This document shows positions 5,636 to 6,328 of a DNA stretch of 6,328 nucleotides, piece by piece. Location of the stretch: positions 1-6,328 of the forward strand of contig JAHIEP010000087.1 in NCBI GenBank assembly GCA_018901375.1, given 5' to 3'. The notes under the pieces are model-generated. The model saw nothing but the letters and a program-made list of their open reading frames with translations, was not told the DNA's origin and did not search any database. Within the stretch, counting starts at the first letter, position 1, and each line of letters starts with the position of its first letter. This stretch comes from Nanobdellota archaeon (GTDB lineage Archaea; Nanobdellota; Nanobdellia; Pacearchaeales; GW2011-AR1). Made by a program: the position numbers and the translations under genes.

Positions 5636-6328
5636 ATGAAAGTGGTAATTTTGGTGGGCGGATTTGGAACTAGGCTTAGAGAGGTCGTTAGTGATGTTCC
5701 GAAGCCGATGGCATTGATTGCGGGGAAGCCTTTTTTGGAACATCAGATAAATTTTTTAAAAGAGTTTGGGCTAAAGGATATTATTCTTTGTGTTTATTAC
5801 AAAGCAGATGTGATCAAGAGTTATTTTGGAGACGGAAGGCACTTTGGAGTTAATCTTACTTATTCCGAGGAGGATGTACCGCTTGGAACTGCTGGTGCGA
5901 TAAAGAAGGCTGAAAAATATATCGATGGAACTTTTTTTGTTTTGAATGGGGATTCTTATCTCGACGCTGATTTAATGAAGTTTTTGGAATTTCATAAATC
6001 GATGTGTTTTGGTGGCGCTAGTATGGTTTTAACTGAAGCCAAGGATTCTTCTAATTATGGTTCGGTTTTGGTTGAAAACAATAAGGTTGTCAGTTTTCTT
6101 GAAAAGGGAAGAATTGGAGTTTCTAAGATTAATGCTGGTGTTTATTTATTTGAGCCAAGTATTTTGGATTTAATTCCTTCTGGCAAAAAGGTTTCTATAG
6201 AGGGGATTTTTCCTAAACTTGCCGAAGAAGGAAAGTTGTTTGGATTTTTGCATAATGGTTATTTTATTGATATTGGTCGACCAGAAACTTATCATCAGTT
6301 TAGACAGAATTTTTTGAATAGGCTTTTA
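5636..6328 (+). CDS. Sugar-1-phosphate nucleotidyltransferase, HddC-like; 3' end outside the window
   Basis: The frame is open for 231 codons from ATG 5636 to the window edge. It is an NTP-transferase fold enzyme: the nucleotide-binding signature VGGFGTRLREVVSDVPKPM runs over residues 7-25, with K23 in the phosphate-binding position. Next come GKPFLEHQ (30-37), PLGTAGAI (82-89), NGDSYLD (104-110, D106 as metal ligand), NAGVYLF (166-172) and FIDIGRPETY (210-219). The VVSDVPKPMA and GKPFLE wording is close to D-glycero-alpha-D-manno-heptose-1-phosphate guanylyltransferase (HddC). Mannose- or glucose-1-phosphate remain possible substrates. HddC-type proteins are about 230-240 residues, so little is missing. 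Product plus pyrophosphate is the expected reaction, feeding the upstream dehydratase if it is GDP-specific. No SD precedes the ATG. Confidence 0.9.
   Translation, partial: MKVVILVGGFGTRLREVVSDVPKPMALIAGKPFLEHQINFLKEFGLKDIILCVYYKADVIKSYFGDGRHFGVNLTYSEEDVPLGTAGAIKKAEKYIDGTFFVLNGDSYLDADLMKFLEFHKSMCFGGASMVLTEAKDSSNYGSVLVENNKVVSFLEKGRIGVSKINAGVYLFEPSILDLIPSGKKVSIEGIFPKLAEEGKLFGFLHNGYFIDIGRPETYHQFRQNFLNRLL

Noticed and set aside
1..6328. Insertion sequences, CRISPR arrays, tRNA or rRNA genes, direct-repeat attachment sites
   Set aside because: None was recognised on reading both strands. The window is almost entirely occupied by intact genes, with the largest gap about 160 bp.

Overview
The window looks like a compact, AT-rich prokaryotic chromosome segment, most likely archaeal and plausibly from a small-genome (DPANN-like) lineage. 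Three signs support this. Intergenic gaps are short and convergent genes overlap at their 3' ends. Several first genes lack a Shine-Dalgarno (SD) sequence but have a TATA-like box about 24-33 nt before the ATG, as in leaderless archaeal transcripts. Where SD sequences occur (GGAGG, GGTGAT), they precede an internal operon gene and a short leader ORF. No rRNA, tRNA or other taxonomic marker is present, so the domain assignment is inference.

Left part (1-2162): a small conserved-looking hypothetical protein on + converges with, and overlaps by 11 bp, a minus-strand gene encoding half of a DJ-1/PfpI domain. That protein ends in a tail resembling the C-terminus of cysteinyl-tRNA synthetase. It lies 24 nt downstream of a B12-binding-type radical SAM protein on the same strand.

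Middle (2163-4463): a plus-strand Nudix hydrolase converges with a minus-strand operon of two thiamine-diphosphate (ThDP) enzyme subunits related to 2-oxoacid dehydrogenase E1 alpha and beta. The two subunit genes overlap by 28 nt. No E2 or E3 gene is in the window.

Right part (4464-6328): across a divergent promoter region, a plus-strand set begins with a 16-residue leader ORF that has a strong archaeal-type SD. It is followed by a GDP-mannose 4,6-dehydratase-like SDR enzyme and a nucleotidyltransferase most like HddC (heptose-1-phosphate guanylyltransferase), which is cut by the window edge.

The nucleotidyltransferase and dehydratase could make an activated 4-keto-6-deoxy sugar, probably GDP-linked. 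The orphan E1-like pair has sequence features of E1 homologues I associate with surface-polysaccharide loci, and could modify such a sugar by ThDP-dependent carbon-carbon bond formation. This pathway is the most interesting hypothesis here, but it rests on gene context and motifs, not on demonstrated chemistry.
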